Shown: positions 40,246 to 53,436, counted from the first letter of the stretch. The stretch: 64,000 bases of DNA from Rallus limicola (GCA_022605955.1 JAKCOZ010000005.1:29445450-29509449), one strand, 5' to 3'. Notes: generated by a model not told the origin, from the sequence alone. Program-made: numbers and translations.

Positions 40246-42217
40246 AAAAGGTTGAAAGGTTATGGGGATTTCTATATACTGTGTGAATCAATTCCAGAGA
40301 AAACATGCTTTTAAGACAGTGTTAGTTCTTTATAATATTAGAAACAGTTCTTTGTTGTCTTTAAAACCTAATTTAAGTTGATCACAGATTTTTAAATTGG
40401 CACATGTGCTTGTCAAAATATGCTGCTCTAAAATTAATTTTCTTTGAGGAATGTTTCCCAGAATATTACAATCAATTAAAGCCAAGCTAATTTAAACTCC
40501 CCAAGGCTAGATATCTATATTTAATCTTTTCAATACTTTCTAACACCACCAGCAACTTTTCTCTGCACAGTGGAGTAAATACAGAGAAACTTGGGAGTGG
40601 ATTTCAAATAGTCTGTAATAATTTTCTTAAACAAACAATGAGAAAATTGCTAATTAATATTTTCCATTTTTGTGCACAAGCTGTGAAATTGCACAACTAG
40701 CTGAAACTAATGAATCACAGAAACTCTCAATCTTGAGGGGACTGAAATACACTAAAATTTAGTACTTGTAAGTCTCAACTACATAATTTTCACAAACACT
40801 GAATTCATCAGAGTCCCAAATATCCAGATATGTATTCATAATATAAGTTGCAGGTGCAAAAACGCAAGTGTAAATTTTGCTGGTAGACTTGAAAGCAGGG
40901 CCTTTCAGGAAACTGGTGGCTTATATATGCAAATTGCAACTGTAGGATGCCTATTAATGGAATACCACTTTGAATACGCATATCGAACTGTTTTTTCAAT
41001 TGCTAGTCACTTTGACAGACTTGTTTTAAGAGAAGTTTCTCTCATGACCAGCTTGATAAAAACTCAATGTCTTTTGGGAATGCTGTATTAGTAGTATGTA
41101 GTCTATTACTACTAGACTGTAGTAAGTCTGAGCATACTTACATAGGGCTAAGAAACTTTCCCTGCAACTCCCATTTATTTCTCATGAAGAATGATGTAAC
41201 TATATTTCTGTTAGAATCATGCAGGGAACATTCCTGACCATTGGAACATAACCATTTACGCTGTTAAAAATTCTCTGGTGTAGTTCTGGCTCTGGGTCAA
41301 CTCTGACTCTCCCAGACAATTGTCATGCACAGTTGGGAGTTACAACAGGCCAAAGACTAGTTCTATTAGGCAGTTTGGATGATGTCATCCTTGTTAGAGG
41401 AGGAAAGAATGCAACAGCATGGATGTTGGATGCTCTGTTCCAGCTGGCCTCAATGCTGAGAATGGTCCTGGGAATGTTTAATTTATGAGTATAGTTGTAG
41501 TCTACAGTGCCAAGAGGAGGAATTAGAAACAGCTGTCCTATGTTCTCAGTGGCCAAACTGCCAACCATGGGTAGCAAACGCAAGAAATTGCCAAAGAACC
41601 AAGAAGGAGAGCCTGAGACACACGCTCTGTTCCTGGGATTGCTTGGGGTAGGAAATAATGAGGTTTTTTAGCTCTGGAATCTTGTTTGGATGAAGAATGG
41701 GAGCAAAGATTAAGACAGTAAAATTTGAAATGTAGGAAAACAAGGATAAATTTATATTCTGCCAGATTCAAGCCAGCTAAGACAACTACTAAAGAGCTAC
41801 AGCAAGCAATTCTCTACAAAATGCTTTTAGTTTTTCCTGCTTATGCTGTTTCACTTTGTTCAAAAGACAAAGTTGTTAACTGGGGCAAGAGGGAGAAAAG
41901 CCTGCAGTCAAGGCCAGGTGGTGCCAAAAGCAGACTGCTGAGAACTCTGCTGTTCCTGTGATAGGTATTACTATGACCTAGCAAAAAAATACAGTCTAGT
42001 CTTAAATAAGACTTAATTTTGTACAGTGTTAATATTTTTGTAAAATGAATACCATATCCTTCCCTACACACAATTTAGTGGACAAAACCAGGTATGAAGC
42101 ATTTGTATACAAGATTCAATTAATTTTTCAGTATTAATATTTTTTGTATGTGCATTTGTATCCTGTCAAAGTGGAAGTTCATTCTTTTTTCATTTTCTTC
42201 ATGCAAAGGAATTTCAG
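40246..42217. other. Gene-free unique DNA
   Basis: No gene was recognised. Overlapping minus-strand frames of 65-86 codons around 41323-41771 have no known relatives and no repeat signature, so they are left uncalled. Confidence 0.5.
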
Positions 42218-42741
42218 GGTGCATTGAGTGTGCTTAGCAGGTCAAGGTTATCTTCCCACTCTACTTACTCTGCCCTAGTGAGGCCACATCTGGAGGGCTG
42301 TGGCCAGTTCTGGGCTCCCTAGTTCAAGAAAGACAAGGTAATGCCGGAGGGAGTTGAGCTGAGGGCTATGAAGTTGATGAGGGTACTGGTCCATCTCTCT
42401 TATGAGGAAAGGCTGAGAGAGATGGGTCTGTTTAGCCTGGAGAAGACTGAGAGGGGATCTCATCAATGCTTATAAATACCTAAAGGGTAGATGTCTAGAC
42501 AATGGAGCCAGACTCTTCAACTGTGTCCAGCAACAGGACAAGGGGCCACAGGCACAAACTGGAACAGAGGAAGGTCCATTTGAATATGAGGAAAAACTTT
42601 GAGGGTGACAGAGCACTGCAGCAGGCTGCCCAGAGGGGTTTTAGATTCTCCTGCCCTGGAGGTATTAAAAACGTGTCTGGACACGATGGTGTGCAATGTT
42701 CTCTAGGTGGTCCTGCTTTAGCAGGGAGTTTGCACTAGATG
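42218..42741 (+). mobile_element. CR1 LINE fragment lacking its 3' tail
   Basis: CR1 signatures in order are AGTGAGGCCACATCTGG, CCAGTTCTGGGCTCC, CTTATGAGGAAAGGCTGAGA, GTTTAGCCTGGAGAAGA, GGGGATCTCATCAATGC, CAACAGGACAAGG, GGGTGACAGAGCACTG and CTGCTTTAGCAGGG. The sequence covers the end of ORF2 and part of the 3' UTR. It stops after TTTGCACTAGATG, before the expected TCCCTTCCAACCC block and terminal ATTCTGTGA repeat, so the 3' end was lost after insertion. The short plus-strand frame at 42502-42738 is debris of this element. Confidence 0.93.
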
Positions 42742-45700
42742 TTAGCCACACTGTAAAATAAACATGTAGCATTGTTTCTGTTTCCAAATACTGCAGTGAC
42801 TCTGATGTAAGGAAAATTATTTTCCTGGAGAGATACATAGAAAATGGCAAACTGGGGAATCACACCTTGCAATAACAGTCTTCAGACTAATGGCTGGAAC
42901 AAAAACTGGAAAAGTTAAGATCTGTTGAGGTTAAACTGAAACAGAAATTTTGGGATATGAAAAATTCAACAAAATAAAGTGCAAAATTTCAACTGACCTG
43001 TCAATTTGACCTGAAAACTGATTTTTTTCTTTTTGTTTTCCCTGCTTTTAAACAGTTGCATTCTGTTGATGAAAACCTTGAGTGGTATTCAAAAAAGAAA
43101 AGTTGCACAGCTGTAAAGATCAAAATAAATTTTAGTCGCATATGTTTGGAGAAATGTAAACTTTACCAATTTTTTTTTCTTTCTGACCAACTTTGGGTGA
43201 ATTTAACTTGGGTTCATTAAGAGTTGTAATCCAACCTAAAAATCCAGTTTTCCCACAAACCCTGCATTTTTTTCACTGAAAAGAATGCATCTAACTCTAT
43301 TATATGGTTCTAACTTTCATCACATTATTGAGCTGCTGAACTATAACAATAGCATGAAAGGTTTTAAAAAAAAAAGATAATAATAAAGGTTGCCATGGTT
43401 CAGAAGAATACAGGAATCATCTGCCAGATTCAAATGGAAGCTTAGTTTAGCTATTGCATGAGACTTCAGTTTTGCAGAAGTTTTAACTGTTTAGGAAAGA
43501 TAGATATAATTTTAATGATGGATGTAATAGAACTGGTGCTTTCATTACCTTGTTGCTTTTTTTTTTTTCTTTTCCTACCTTTCTTAGTTATTTTTTAAGA
43601 GTCCAATCCTCCTCTTCAAAACTTTTAGCCTCTCTATGTTATTTTAAATCTTGGTAGAAATACTTCCTGAACACATTTCCTTCCAGTTATAAACTGGTAA
43701 AAATTGCAAACAAGACTATAATGCATTAAGAATTTTTTCATGTTTTAATACACTTAACACACATTTACATAAGAATCTTTATGTAAAACCTGGAATAAAT
43801 CTCTCCCAGAGCTTTACTTTGAAATTGGCCTTTAACAGAATCTTGCAAAGCATGAATAAGAAAGAGGTCAAGGGTGAACTTCTTTCATTATGCTTGCCAG
43901 CTTTTAGAAAGCCTCTCCAACTTCTTGATGCCTCTCACACACAGATTATGACACACTATCACTTCTCTAGTTTTTATATATGCAAGAGTGAAATTTTCAC
44001 AATTTCACCATTGTTGATAAGAAACATCAAATCTGTTCTTGAATACAAAATTTCATTTGTGGATTTATGTTGCTAGAAGAGTAGCCTTTCAAATAAGTGG
44101 TAAAGCTCAAAGGCAACAGAAGATTCAGTGGCTTGGTTTTTTTCTGGAAGGGCTACAATCTTATTTTTCACTTTTTTCTTTTACACTTTCTCATACTATC
44201 ATGTGGTGTGCTGAAGAAGAATAGGTGTTAAATTTTAGTCTGGAATTAGATGTATGAATAAATAAGAGAATGAACTGTACAGTGCTGCATACTCTAAGGA
44301 TCCCTGAGGGGTCTTTTATGCTCCAGGCTGCCATAATGTAAATGTATACCCCTGAACTCACTTGTTTTCTGAAAATACATGCCTTTATAACACTCAGGGA
44401 GAATAGCCTTGCATTATGACTTCAAAAAATGGCTGATGAGAATAAGAGAGACACAGCTAGACAAGTAAAGTAAGATTGTACAGGTGTTCTTGGGGCAGAG
44501 GAGGGGCATATCTCTCTATTCCTGTCCTTCATAAATCTTCAGTTCTGCAATATTCAGAAATCCATCTGAACCTCTGAAGGGGTGTGCTATCTTAAGTGAT
44601 ATAATTTGGGGGGTATCTCTTTTATATTTATCTATACAGATCTCCAGACAGGCAGTAAAAAATCATTTAATTTAACATACTGTAGCAGCAGATGCATTTT
44701 TTAAGAATGATTCCTGCTTTGTTAGGTAGTCTTCCTTTGAGTGATGCAAACCTGCAAAAGAGCTCAAGTTCACTCTTCTTCTTACTGTGAAGTAAGCTTG
44801 TTAAACAGATAAAAAGCACATTTTCTTATGCAATATCATAAGATATAAGCTTTTGGCAATTAATTTCTCCACTATTTTCCATTGTGCAACTGATGAGAAG
44901 TAGCATAAAGCACGAAATCATGTTACAGATCCTGGGAAAAGTGTCATATAAAAAAAAATTTGTTTCTCTCCTTTTTTCTTTCTTTTAAGCACATTTTTCT
45001 AAAGAATTTAAAGCTGAGTGCAGGTTCCCTGTGCAGTATTACATTAATTAGAGTGCTCATATTTCCTCTCTCATATGTCCTCAGTATGATAAAACCTCTT
45101 AACATCACTTTGCAGTTCTCACACCATAAGAATGCAGTGTGATATTTGATAAGCAGTACAACATGGAAATGAATCCATTGATTGCTATTAAAATTGTGAT
45201 TCTTTACCAGAGAGGCTTATATTGAGGTACAGAAAAAAACCCTGTACAATAAGGTTACAAAATGACGGTCACTTAAATCTTGAAATAAGTGCTGCTGATC
45301 TTCACTGGAGTGGAAAATAGTTCCAGACAATTTGATGATAATATATTTAAATGAGCATCCTATTACTGTATTTAAAATTAGGGGGGTTAGGTAGAAATAG
45401 AAATGTCCCACTAACTTTGTTCAACCTTCTGAGCTTGAGATGTGAATTCTACTTGGCTGACTTCAACTGGACTTCAACTGGACTGTGACCTTTGTACCAC
45501 ACCTTGTTAATCATGCTTAACTTTGCAAGTCTTTCCAGATGCCTTACAAGCATTCCTTTGAGATGTTTTATTTCACTTAAAATATTTTTGAAACCTGTAT
45601 TTTGAGAAGGGGAAATGTTTTGGCTAACATTGAAACCCAAACAGTTTATCTATCCCCACTGTCCAGATAGTAGTTAGAACATGGCAAAGGTAGGTTACTG

Positions 45701-48700
45701 TAACATTATCTATCAAATGGTGGAAATGCCAAGGGTGATCCATTATAAGTTTTCTTATGTGGTTTCACTAGAATAGTGTCAGCATTCACTGAATAGGTTA
45801 ATTTTGTTTGCCTTATATTCTCATTTATGGCATACAGGCCATAAAGATCAGTCATGTCCTCTGAACATTGGGAAAACACATGGGAAGGCAGACCGGCTTA
45901 GATATCTGCCCTCACTCAGATTACTTGTGTTAGTGGTACAAATTCTGCCTTTTAATCACCTGGACACTGCTCCAGTTCAGTGATTAGTCACTGTTCCTAC
46001 TTGGGAAACTAAAGGATAAGCAGTACTCGCATTGGTAGAGGACCCGATAGAGGGAAGCGTTCAGCCAACACTTAAATTAATAGTTGCAGGACAGTGTGAA
46101 TAGCTTAGTTCTACAACAGTTCTGTTTTTCCCAAGGAGCCATAGAAGTTTCTGATTTGCCTGGCTCTCCCCATCTCCCATTCCCCAATTGTGGGTGACAG
46201 CAGAGGCAAAAATTTCCTTATAACTACAAGGCTTTAAAAAAAAAAATTAAAAAAAAAGTAAACCACAACCCATATGTCATGTTGTAAAAAATGCAAAATA
46301 TGCTGGATCTGTAAAAGCGGCACACCAGGCCATATGGTTCAAATAGAACAGCTTGCATACGTCTAGGCCTCTACACTGACTTCAGGAACTGAAAACAGTG
46401 GCTAGTCTATTCCACACTTTTCCACTTGTTAAATTTGTTTTGCTAAAGTCAGGTTTACGTCTGAAGCCAGGAAACAAAAAATACAAAAAAAATAAATTAT
46501 TCTTTGTCAAAAGCTTGAAGTTGGTGGTTGGCTGCTAATTTTCTGCACTGCTTTGATCAGTCATGCTGTGACCAAGTGAAGTGGAACAACTACTAGTTTT
46601 TCCAGGGTAGCTGTTCAAATCCAGAGGTTCAGCAGCCTCAACATACTGGTGGTGATATCCTCTGTGCAGAGTGACACTCTGCTGGTTGTTGCCATCATCT
46701 CAAACACTTTCCTGGCACTTCCTAAAAGGCCAAGCAATGTTAATTCTTTTACTCAGGCCTAATTCCCACAACATTATCTTTCACACAACTAAACCTGCAT
46801 GAACACTGCATTAGAGGTCTGTTTCAGTATGGCAAATGCCAGGAAATTCTAGAGTCATTAACCTTCCTTATTGTGTGCAGAATTATGGAGGTCTTTGAAC
46901 AGCAGGATACTTCACATACAGTATCCTATGTGGTAGAAGAGCTAAAATATGCACAATTAAGCAGGTTAATATTCAGCTTTAACCTCTGTGTTTTGATGAT
47001 GAAACATCAAGAGAACAGTTAAAATCTCCTTTTTATATATGAACAGTAAAATTTTTTGTGTATTTTGGACTTTCTGCAAAAATAAGGTTTTGAAGAAAAT
47101 ACACAAATTCAGAAAACAGCTAAACTTACACTAAACAAGTAAATCCATATTGAAAAGATACAAAGAATTTAAATAATAAGTTTTTCATCTGTGTATGTCC
47201 CAGACCTCACATAAAACCAAGTGACTGTTTTCAATAGAGTGCAAGACAACTTCACAAAAGCTATGTGAATTTTACAGAATAATTTACATCAATAAATGAC
47301 TGTCAAGTCCAGATATATTTTCTAGAGGACATCAGATTGGATGATATTATGGTATCTTCTGCCTTTAAAGCCTTATGAATCTGCTGTTACTGAAGTGAAA
47401 TACTAAACACCCAACTTACGGTTGCAAACTTAATTTTTGCATGGTAACTTTACCTCACACTGAATGAAGGTTGCTTCTTTCACAGAAATAAAGCAAACCT
47501 CGTTTTGCTTGGATTGGTTGTTGTTTTTTTTTTCCCCTAAACTAAGGGCATGATCACATGTTGTCTTCACACTGCAGCTGTGTCAGTGAAAGATTTGTCC
47601 ATACCACCTCCTTGTCACTACGTCCACTGGGAGGTTCTTATCCCCTCCAATTTATCTACTAAGCTGCTTTGTGAATGGTTCCTTACTTGTTACTGTCAAA
47701 AATAGTAGTGTTAGCAAAACCCACCTTGATAGACTAACTTCGCAATTTTTAGACAGAAAAATATCAAAGAATACCCATACCTGGCAGATTTGAGGGAAAA
47801 CTAATCTCTTATTAGGGCTGGAGATGTACAGTTGCAGGCTGGCTGACTGAGGTGGGAAACCATGCTGAATCTGTTCAGCAGGATATACAACCAGCCTCTT
47901 GCTCTTTAAAATCCATATGGTGCGTTCATACTGGCATAAAGATGTGAAAGGAAGTATTCAGAGTGAAGCTGATCTTAGCTATTAGGGAGTAATCACACAG
48001 ATAACTAGACTCTGTCCTGAAGAGGACCTCTATGTCTCAGGATGATGTCTGCTGAGCAATGACAACCAGACTCAAATGTGTTTTACACATAACTTAGACA
48101 TTAAACTAAGTAACATTCTATACATTCGTGTGAATCCTGGCAGGACATGTGATGAAATATCTCTTCTGTTTGTAGATTATTGGTCTAGATGTTTCTTTAG
48201 TTAGTAGGTATTGTCTCTGCAGCTTTTAATTTCCCTGGGAAATTGACAGACATATAGAAAAGTGGATTTTTATCCTATACATCACGTATTATATTTATTT
48301 TTTATCTCTTAAATAAGATAAATCAGCTATTCTTTGGTTACTTGTGTTTATGCAGGTAGCATGCATTCTCTTTGAACAAATAAATGAATTAAAATTACAA
48401 ATAGCAAAGTAGCTAATTATTTTTGATTTGCAAAGAAGAAAAAGCATCTCACCTTTTTCTTGAAATAGCAGATAGAATTGAAATAAACTTGTCAAACATA
48501 TCTAAAAAGACACTAAATCTTTCTTCAATACTAAGGTTAGGTAGCTATCACAGCACATGTAGGGTTAGGAGATGTGTAAAAGGTTTTACAGTGGGGTAAC
48601 TCATTACCTCCTGAAAGTAACAGATAAAGTTTACATATAAGCCTATATTTTCTAACGATGTCTGTAGAGTTGTGTGTCACTCATAGGGCATAGATACGGT

Positions 48701-49861
48701 ATTTCTGTGTTGTTTTATTTCAGATATGACAAACTAAGAAAAAGTTCATATTGTTTTAATATTAATTTCCTTAAAATGCATTAATATTTACAGATACCTA
48801 TGCTGGTTTGTCACTCAAAATTAGTGATGTATTATTCATTATATTCAAAGATTCCAAACATTATACTGCAAAACCTTTTGTTATATAGATATGAACATCC
48901 AATTGCTTTTTGGTCTTTAATTCTTCAAAGTTATTCTGAGAAAATAGATTAAACAAATTCTATATTCTTGTAGTTATACTGCAAGCAGCATTTCAGCTTT
49001 GTTCTGAGGAATGGGCACTTTCCAATATAGCACCCAGACATTTCTGTATTTTCCTAATTCTCTGAACACTGACTTGTTTTTATTTCATTGCTAATATTGG
49101 GTCATCATTCTTATTTAATTTTTTCACAAGCTTCTATTAACACTCTGTGGAGTTTAGCTTTACAAGAGTTATATCTTCAGAAGGCAGCTGAAATTAAATT
49201 CAAGTGCTAGCAAAGGAAAAAGAAAAACTTGACACGCGAAAGTAAGTGGCCCTAGCTAAACTTGCATGCCCTAATGTTCCAGAACATATACAGAAGTATG
49301 CATTGCAATAATGCTGAATATAACTATTCCTGTTATGTCCAGGAAAAAAAAACCTCAACCAGACATCATCTGTGCTTTCTGAACTGAAAATGCCAATTAC
49401 AATGAAGTTTAGGAGGTGTTCTGTTCTTGCTGCAGATGCTGAGTCATTCATAGCATTGGTTTAAATTTGTCAAGCTACAGTAGCTACCATCTCCAGTTCT
49501 CCATCCCACTTCTCTGCCATAAATTTACACTCCCACAGCAGAGATGTCTGAGCAGGCTGTGAAAGGCATGGCTGCTGATGAACCATCATAGTTTACAGAC
49601 TGTTATGCTAACATAAACCAGCCCTAACTTTAATATACTTTACATTAGTATGCCTGGCAGGAGATAGGAAGGCAGACTGCAGGAATGGAAACTATTTCAG
49701 CTGTCCCAACTTAATTCATTCTATATATGAGTCACAGACTTTAATGTCTACAAACTATCCAGACAGCAACTGTTGAAAGATAGCCTCTTCCTCTCCACCT
49801 CAGATGGAGTCATGGAAAGATACAGAGTAATAACCTAGCATTGAAAAGGTGCAGAGGGATA
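42742..49861. other. Gene-free unique DNA
   Basis: About 7 kb without a recognised gene, RNA or element. An A-rich run lies at about 46235-46259. Frames are 85 codons or shorter and scattered on both strands. Confidence 0.55.
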
Positions 49862-50158
49862 TCAGGGAGTGCGGTGAAAGGATATGGGGTAATGGCATTA
49901 AAATAGAAGAGGGTAGATTTAGATTAGATATTTTGAAGAAGTACTTTACTGTGAGGCTGGTAAGGCACTGGAACAAGTTTCCCAGAGAAACTGTGGATGC
50001 TAGTTCCCTATCAGTATGCAAGGACAGGTTGGATGAGTCTTTGAGCAACCTGGTCTGGTGGTGGGTGTCCCTGTCCATGGCAGAGGGGCTGGAACTAGAT
50101 GATCTTTAAGATCCCTTCCAACCCAAATCATTCTATGGTTATATGATTATATGATTCA
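49862..50158 (+). mobile_element. CR1 LINE 3' end, second subfamily
   Basis: The copy starts near AGGGAGTGCGGTGAAAGG, passes through GAAGAGGGTAGATTTAGATT, AGGCACTGGAACAAGTTTCC and GGTGTCCCTGTCCATGGC, and ends GATCCCTTCCAACCCAAATC with a tail of ATTCTATGGTTATATGATT units. Wording such as TTTGAGCAACCTGGTCTGG puts it in a different CR1 subfamily from the copies at 23609 and 51894. It is 5'-truncated, and the 86-codon frame inside it is not a gene. Confidence 0.94.
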
Positions 50159-51683
50159 TTTCTGAAAAATACAATTATAAGTAAAATCTTAAGAAGCTTT
50201 TACTTATTTTTTAAATATAAGATCATGGTACTGTAGAAAAGTTATTAAAGAACCAATTTTTTCACTGTGTACAATTATAAAGGTACACCAAGTGTTTGAA
50301 AATGTATCCCATACCCAAGTTAATAGTATTTGGAGATTCTGTAACAGGCATTGCAGCCTTGTTGATTCTGCAAACAAATTTGAGCACTGGTCTACAACTG
50401 TTCTGGCTGTAATATTCCTAAGAGTAACAAAAGCCATTGTCCTTCATCTTGTGTATATTTCTCTGTGTTTATGCTTATATATTCTATATGTGACATACAC
50501 TGAAGAGCAAAAGAAACTGTGTGAGGGAAGAAAATGTTTACTAGGAATTGAGGTGGGCATTTATCAAAAAATATTTCTATTATGCCTATTTATGGCCTGC
50601 TTTTGTTCTTTTTTGTTGGTAGTGTTGCTGGTTTGGGTTTTTTAAATATTCATAAAAGGCTTTCAACAAAGAAGTAAAACATACTGAACATATTGTGTCA
50701 TGTCTGAGCTTCACTAGGTGTATTCCAGGGATGAAGAAATTACTAACCACTATATTAATTCCTCGCCAATTCGTGAAAAGAACAAAGACTTGTTTTCTTT
50801 TAAATAAGACCGCCTACATAAGGCTAAAATTGAATGCATCTAGTCCAAAGAATCCAAATAAAACAAGCAATTGCTCAAAATCTTTCTCAAGAAAATGAAC
50901 TGTGAAATTGTTCATTTTTATTAACAGCAGTGATACGACTGAAGTTGTAAATTCATTGTCAAAACCACTCAGAGTTCAGTGCAGGAATGACAGGGCACTA
51001 ATCTCATTTTTACCATAAGAAACCTGAAATAATCCATAACTTTTGTTGCTCACTCAGCTGGGAAGTTCAAGGAGTAAAACTTCACAGAGTTCCTCCACAT
51101 TCTTTACAGATTTCATATACTAAGTTCTGAAGTAGGGAGAATGGGTGCAGCAGGAAGTGGCCTTGATGAAACATAGCAAAATTTAGCCCTGATGCATTTG
51201 CTAAAAGATACAAAAAGACTAGATCCTAAATCAGTTCTTTACTCTTATCCATCATTCAGAGAAACATTTCTTTGAAGAGACTATGCAAACTGAGACTGCA
51301 CATCTGTGAAATGTCTTCACTTAGTACAAAACTGGCAAGGATAGGATGTTCTGATGTTTCATCTCAATGGATATCGCGTAGAAAATTGCTGCCAGGACAC
51401 ACACAGTTCTATGAGCAATGAAGGGGGAATAGTACAGAGTCTTTAGGAAAAAATAGTGGATGTACAGATTGTTTGCACCCAAGGGTCATAGGACCCAAGT
51501 CAAGATGCCTGCCACTGTAGTGAGACACAACTGGTTCCAGTTTAAAATACCTCATTTGAAATTGAAAATGAAGGCAAAATTTGTCTTCCCCAAGGAAAAA
51601 AAAAAAGGTGATTTTTCATATTAACATTTTGTCACAGAGAAAAACAAAACAATACACATTTATTTTTTATTAATACTATTCAG
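50159..51683. other. Gene-free unique DNA between CR1 copies
   Basis: No gene was recognised. The 117-codon plus-strand frame at 50292-50645 is rich in Leu, Val, Cys and Phe, as is common for chance frames in AT-rich DNA. It has no supporting context. Confidence 0.5.
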
Positions 51684-51893
51684 AGTGGCTTTGACAGGCT
51701 TCAGAGGCCCACACAAACCTCATGAAGTTGAACAAGGCAAAGAGCAAGTTCCTTCACACGGGTTGGGGCTATTCCAATCACAATCACAGGCTGCACAGAG
51801 AATGGATGTAGCCATCCCTGAGGAGAAGGACTTGGGGATATTGGTTGATAAAAAGCTCAACATGAGCTTGCAATGTGCGCCTGCAGCCCAGAA
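51684..51893 (+). mobile_element. Older CR1 LINE, left part (split by insertion)
   Basis: The sequence begins with a CR1 ORF2 3' region (TGGCTTTGACAGGCTTCAG, then CTCATGAAGTTGAACAAGGC and GGAGAAGGACTTGGGG) and runs to CTGCAGCCCAGAA. The next bases expected in CR1, AAGCCAAC..., are not here but resume at 52324. This is therefore the left half of a copy interrupted by a younger CR1. Consensus wording is from memory. Confidence 0.9.
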
Positions 51894-52323
51894 GAGGGCT
51901 ACGTAGATGATTAAAGGACTGGAGCATCTCCCCTACAAGGATAAGCTGAAAGAACTGGGACTGTTCAGCCTTGAGAAAAGAAGGCTCAGAGGGGATCTTA
52001 TTAATGTTTATAAATATCTTAAGTATGGGATGCAGGGGGAAATGGCCAGCCCCTTTTCAGTGGTCTGTGGAGACAGGACAAGGGGCAATGGCTGCAAGTT
52101 GGAGTATAGGAATTCTGCACCAACATGCAGAGGAACTTTTACACAGTGAGGGTGACAGAGCACTGGGACAGGCTGCCCAGGGGGGTTGTGGAGTCTCCAT
52201 CTCTGGAGATATTCAAGACCCATCTGGAGGCTAACCTGTACAATATGAGCTAGGGAGCTGCTTTGGCAGGGAGGTTGGACCCAATGATCTCTCTAGGTCC
52301 CTTCCAACCCCTATGATTCTGTT
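51894..52323 (+). mobile_element. Younger CR1 LINE inserted into an older CR1
   Basis: This copy is 5'-truncated. It starts GAGGGCTACGTAGATGATT, continues through CTCCCCTACAAGGATAAGC, GCCTTGAGAAAAGAAGGC, GGGATCTTATTAATG, GTGAGGGTGACAGAGC and TCTGGAGATATTCAAGACC, and ends CCCTTCCAACCCCTATGATTCTGTT. It sits exactly between the two parts of the older CR1. Shared bases at the joints (AA or AAA) allow only a very short target duplication, as is usual for CR1. Wording is close to the minus-strand copy at 23609-24040. Confidence 0.9.
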
Positions 52324-52537
52324 AAAGCCAACTATATGCTAGGCTGCATGAAAAGAAATGTGATTCTTGCCCTCTACTGTCATGAGACCTCACCTGGAGT
52401 ATTGTTCAGCTCTGGGGTGTCCAACTTAAAAAAGGGCACAAAACACATTGAAGCAAGTCAGAAAAAGGCCGCAAAAATTACTACATCTCCTATGAAGACA
52501 GGTTGAGGGACTTGGCCTTGTTCAGCCTGGAGAAGAG
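52324..52537 (+). mobile_element. Older CR1 LINE, right part
   Basis: AAAGCCAACTATATGCTAGG continues the CR1 reading left at 51893. It is followed by GAGACCTCACCTGGAGTATT, TTCAGCTCTGGGG, CCTATGAAGACAGGTTGAGG and TTCAGCCTGGAGAAG. A segment of about 20 bases (GTGGCCAGCAGGTCGAGGG-like) appears deleted after AAAAGAAATGTG. At 52538 the CR1 3' reading stops and gives way to 5' CR1 sequence. Confidence 0.88.
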
Positions 52538-52704
52538 ACCCCACACCTATAAAAAGCAGCCTAGGAAGTGGTAGTGTCCAGGAACTTGCGAAGAGAGTGG
52601 GCGCATAGAGCGTGGCACATCAGCTAGGGCATGATGTGGCAGTTCACTTGGAAGAGCACACAGGAAGGACCTAATCACCCTACCAGCTCGAGGTTTCTGC
52701 CCTA

Positions 52705-53436
52705 ATGGTGGGCACGCACCTCAGAGCTAAAAACAGTGCTTCTACTGACAAAGCCCTTCAGATGTCTGATGCTTCTACTGAGAGGAAACTGGTAAAGAAG
52801 GGAACTCCAGTACAGATGGTAGATTGCCCAGATCCTTCTCCTGACCATTCTCCTGTGGCAGACACTACAGAGAAAGAGGCATCATGGACCCTCGTGAACC
52901 ACAAAAGCAGGATTCTGTTTCAGTCCTCACCCTACAGCATTACAACCAAAAACAGATATGAAGATGTTGACACTCCTGTGCAAGGTCTGCAAAGTGAAAC
53001 TATACAATGGATACAGCAAACAGAAATAACAGATACTTGTAAGTGGGTGACTCTCTGCAAGGGGCACTGAGGCACCCATCTGCAGACCTGACAGGGAATC
53101 ATGAGAGGTGTGCTGCCTTCCATGAGCTACGGTCTGATATGTTACTGAAAAGGTGCCACAACTTTTCAAGAGCACAGACTACTATCCATTGCTACTCTTT
53201 TGTGTGGAATCAAGAAAGCCTACAAAGCCAAAGGGTGCAACCAGGAACAGAGATATAATGCAAACCAACTTCTGGCTTTGTGGTTAATACCTTTGTAAGG
53301 GTTTTGGTTTTATAACAACAAGACATTCTTTAATTACTGTAGCCTGCTAGGGAGGGATGGAATCCACCTATATAGAAGAGGCAAAGGAATCTTTGGCAGC
53401 AGACTGGCCAATGTGGTGAGGCAGGCTTTAAATTGA
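52705..53436 (+). pseudogene. CR1 ORF1 remnant with SGNH-esterase-like C-terminal block
   Basis: CR1 ORF1 in birds encodes a protein ending in an SGNH (GDSL-like) esterase domain that helps retrotransposition. An open stretch at 52705-53070 would be the N-terminal region (with ...SPYSITTKNRYEDV...). The reading then shifts frame near 53043-53258, where ...RCAAFHELRSDM... and then ...YYPLLLF-like nucleotides appear. The middle of the esterase domain is deleted around 53240-53300. The last block, 53347-53436, is intact in one frame and reads GRDGIHLYRRGKGIFGSR, ending in RQALN and a TGA stop. DGIH fits the catalytic Asp-x-x-His of SGNH enzymes. The N-terminal assignment is an inference from position. 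The gene is clearly non-functional. Confidence 0.75.

Noticed and set aside
41323..41771. Overlapping minus-strand frames of 65-86 codons
   Set aside because: No recognisable domain, no repeat family and no splice support. Left uncalled.
50292..50645. 117-codon frame with a hydrophobic C-terminal half that could look like membrane segments
   Set aside because: T-rich DNA readily encodes Leu, Phe and Val runs. No supporting homology or gene structure.
51907..52234. Frames of 71-87 codons
   Set aside because: They are CR1 ORF2 3' debris.
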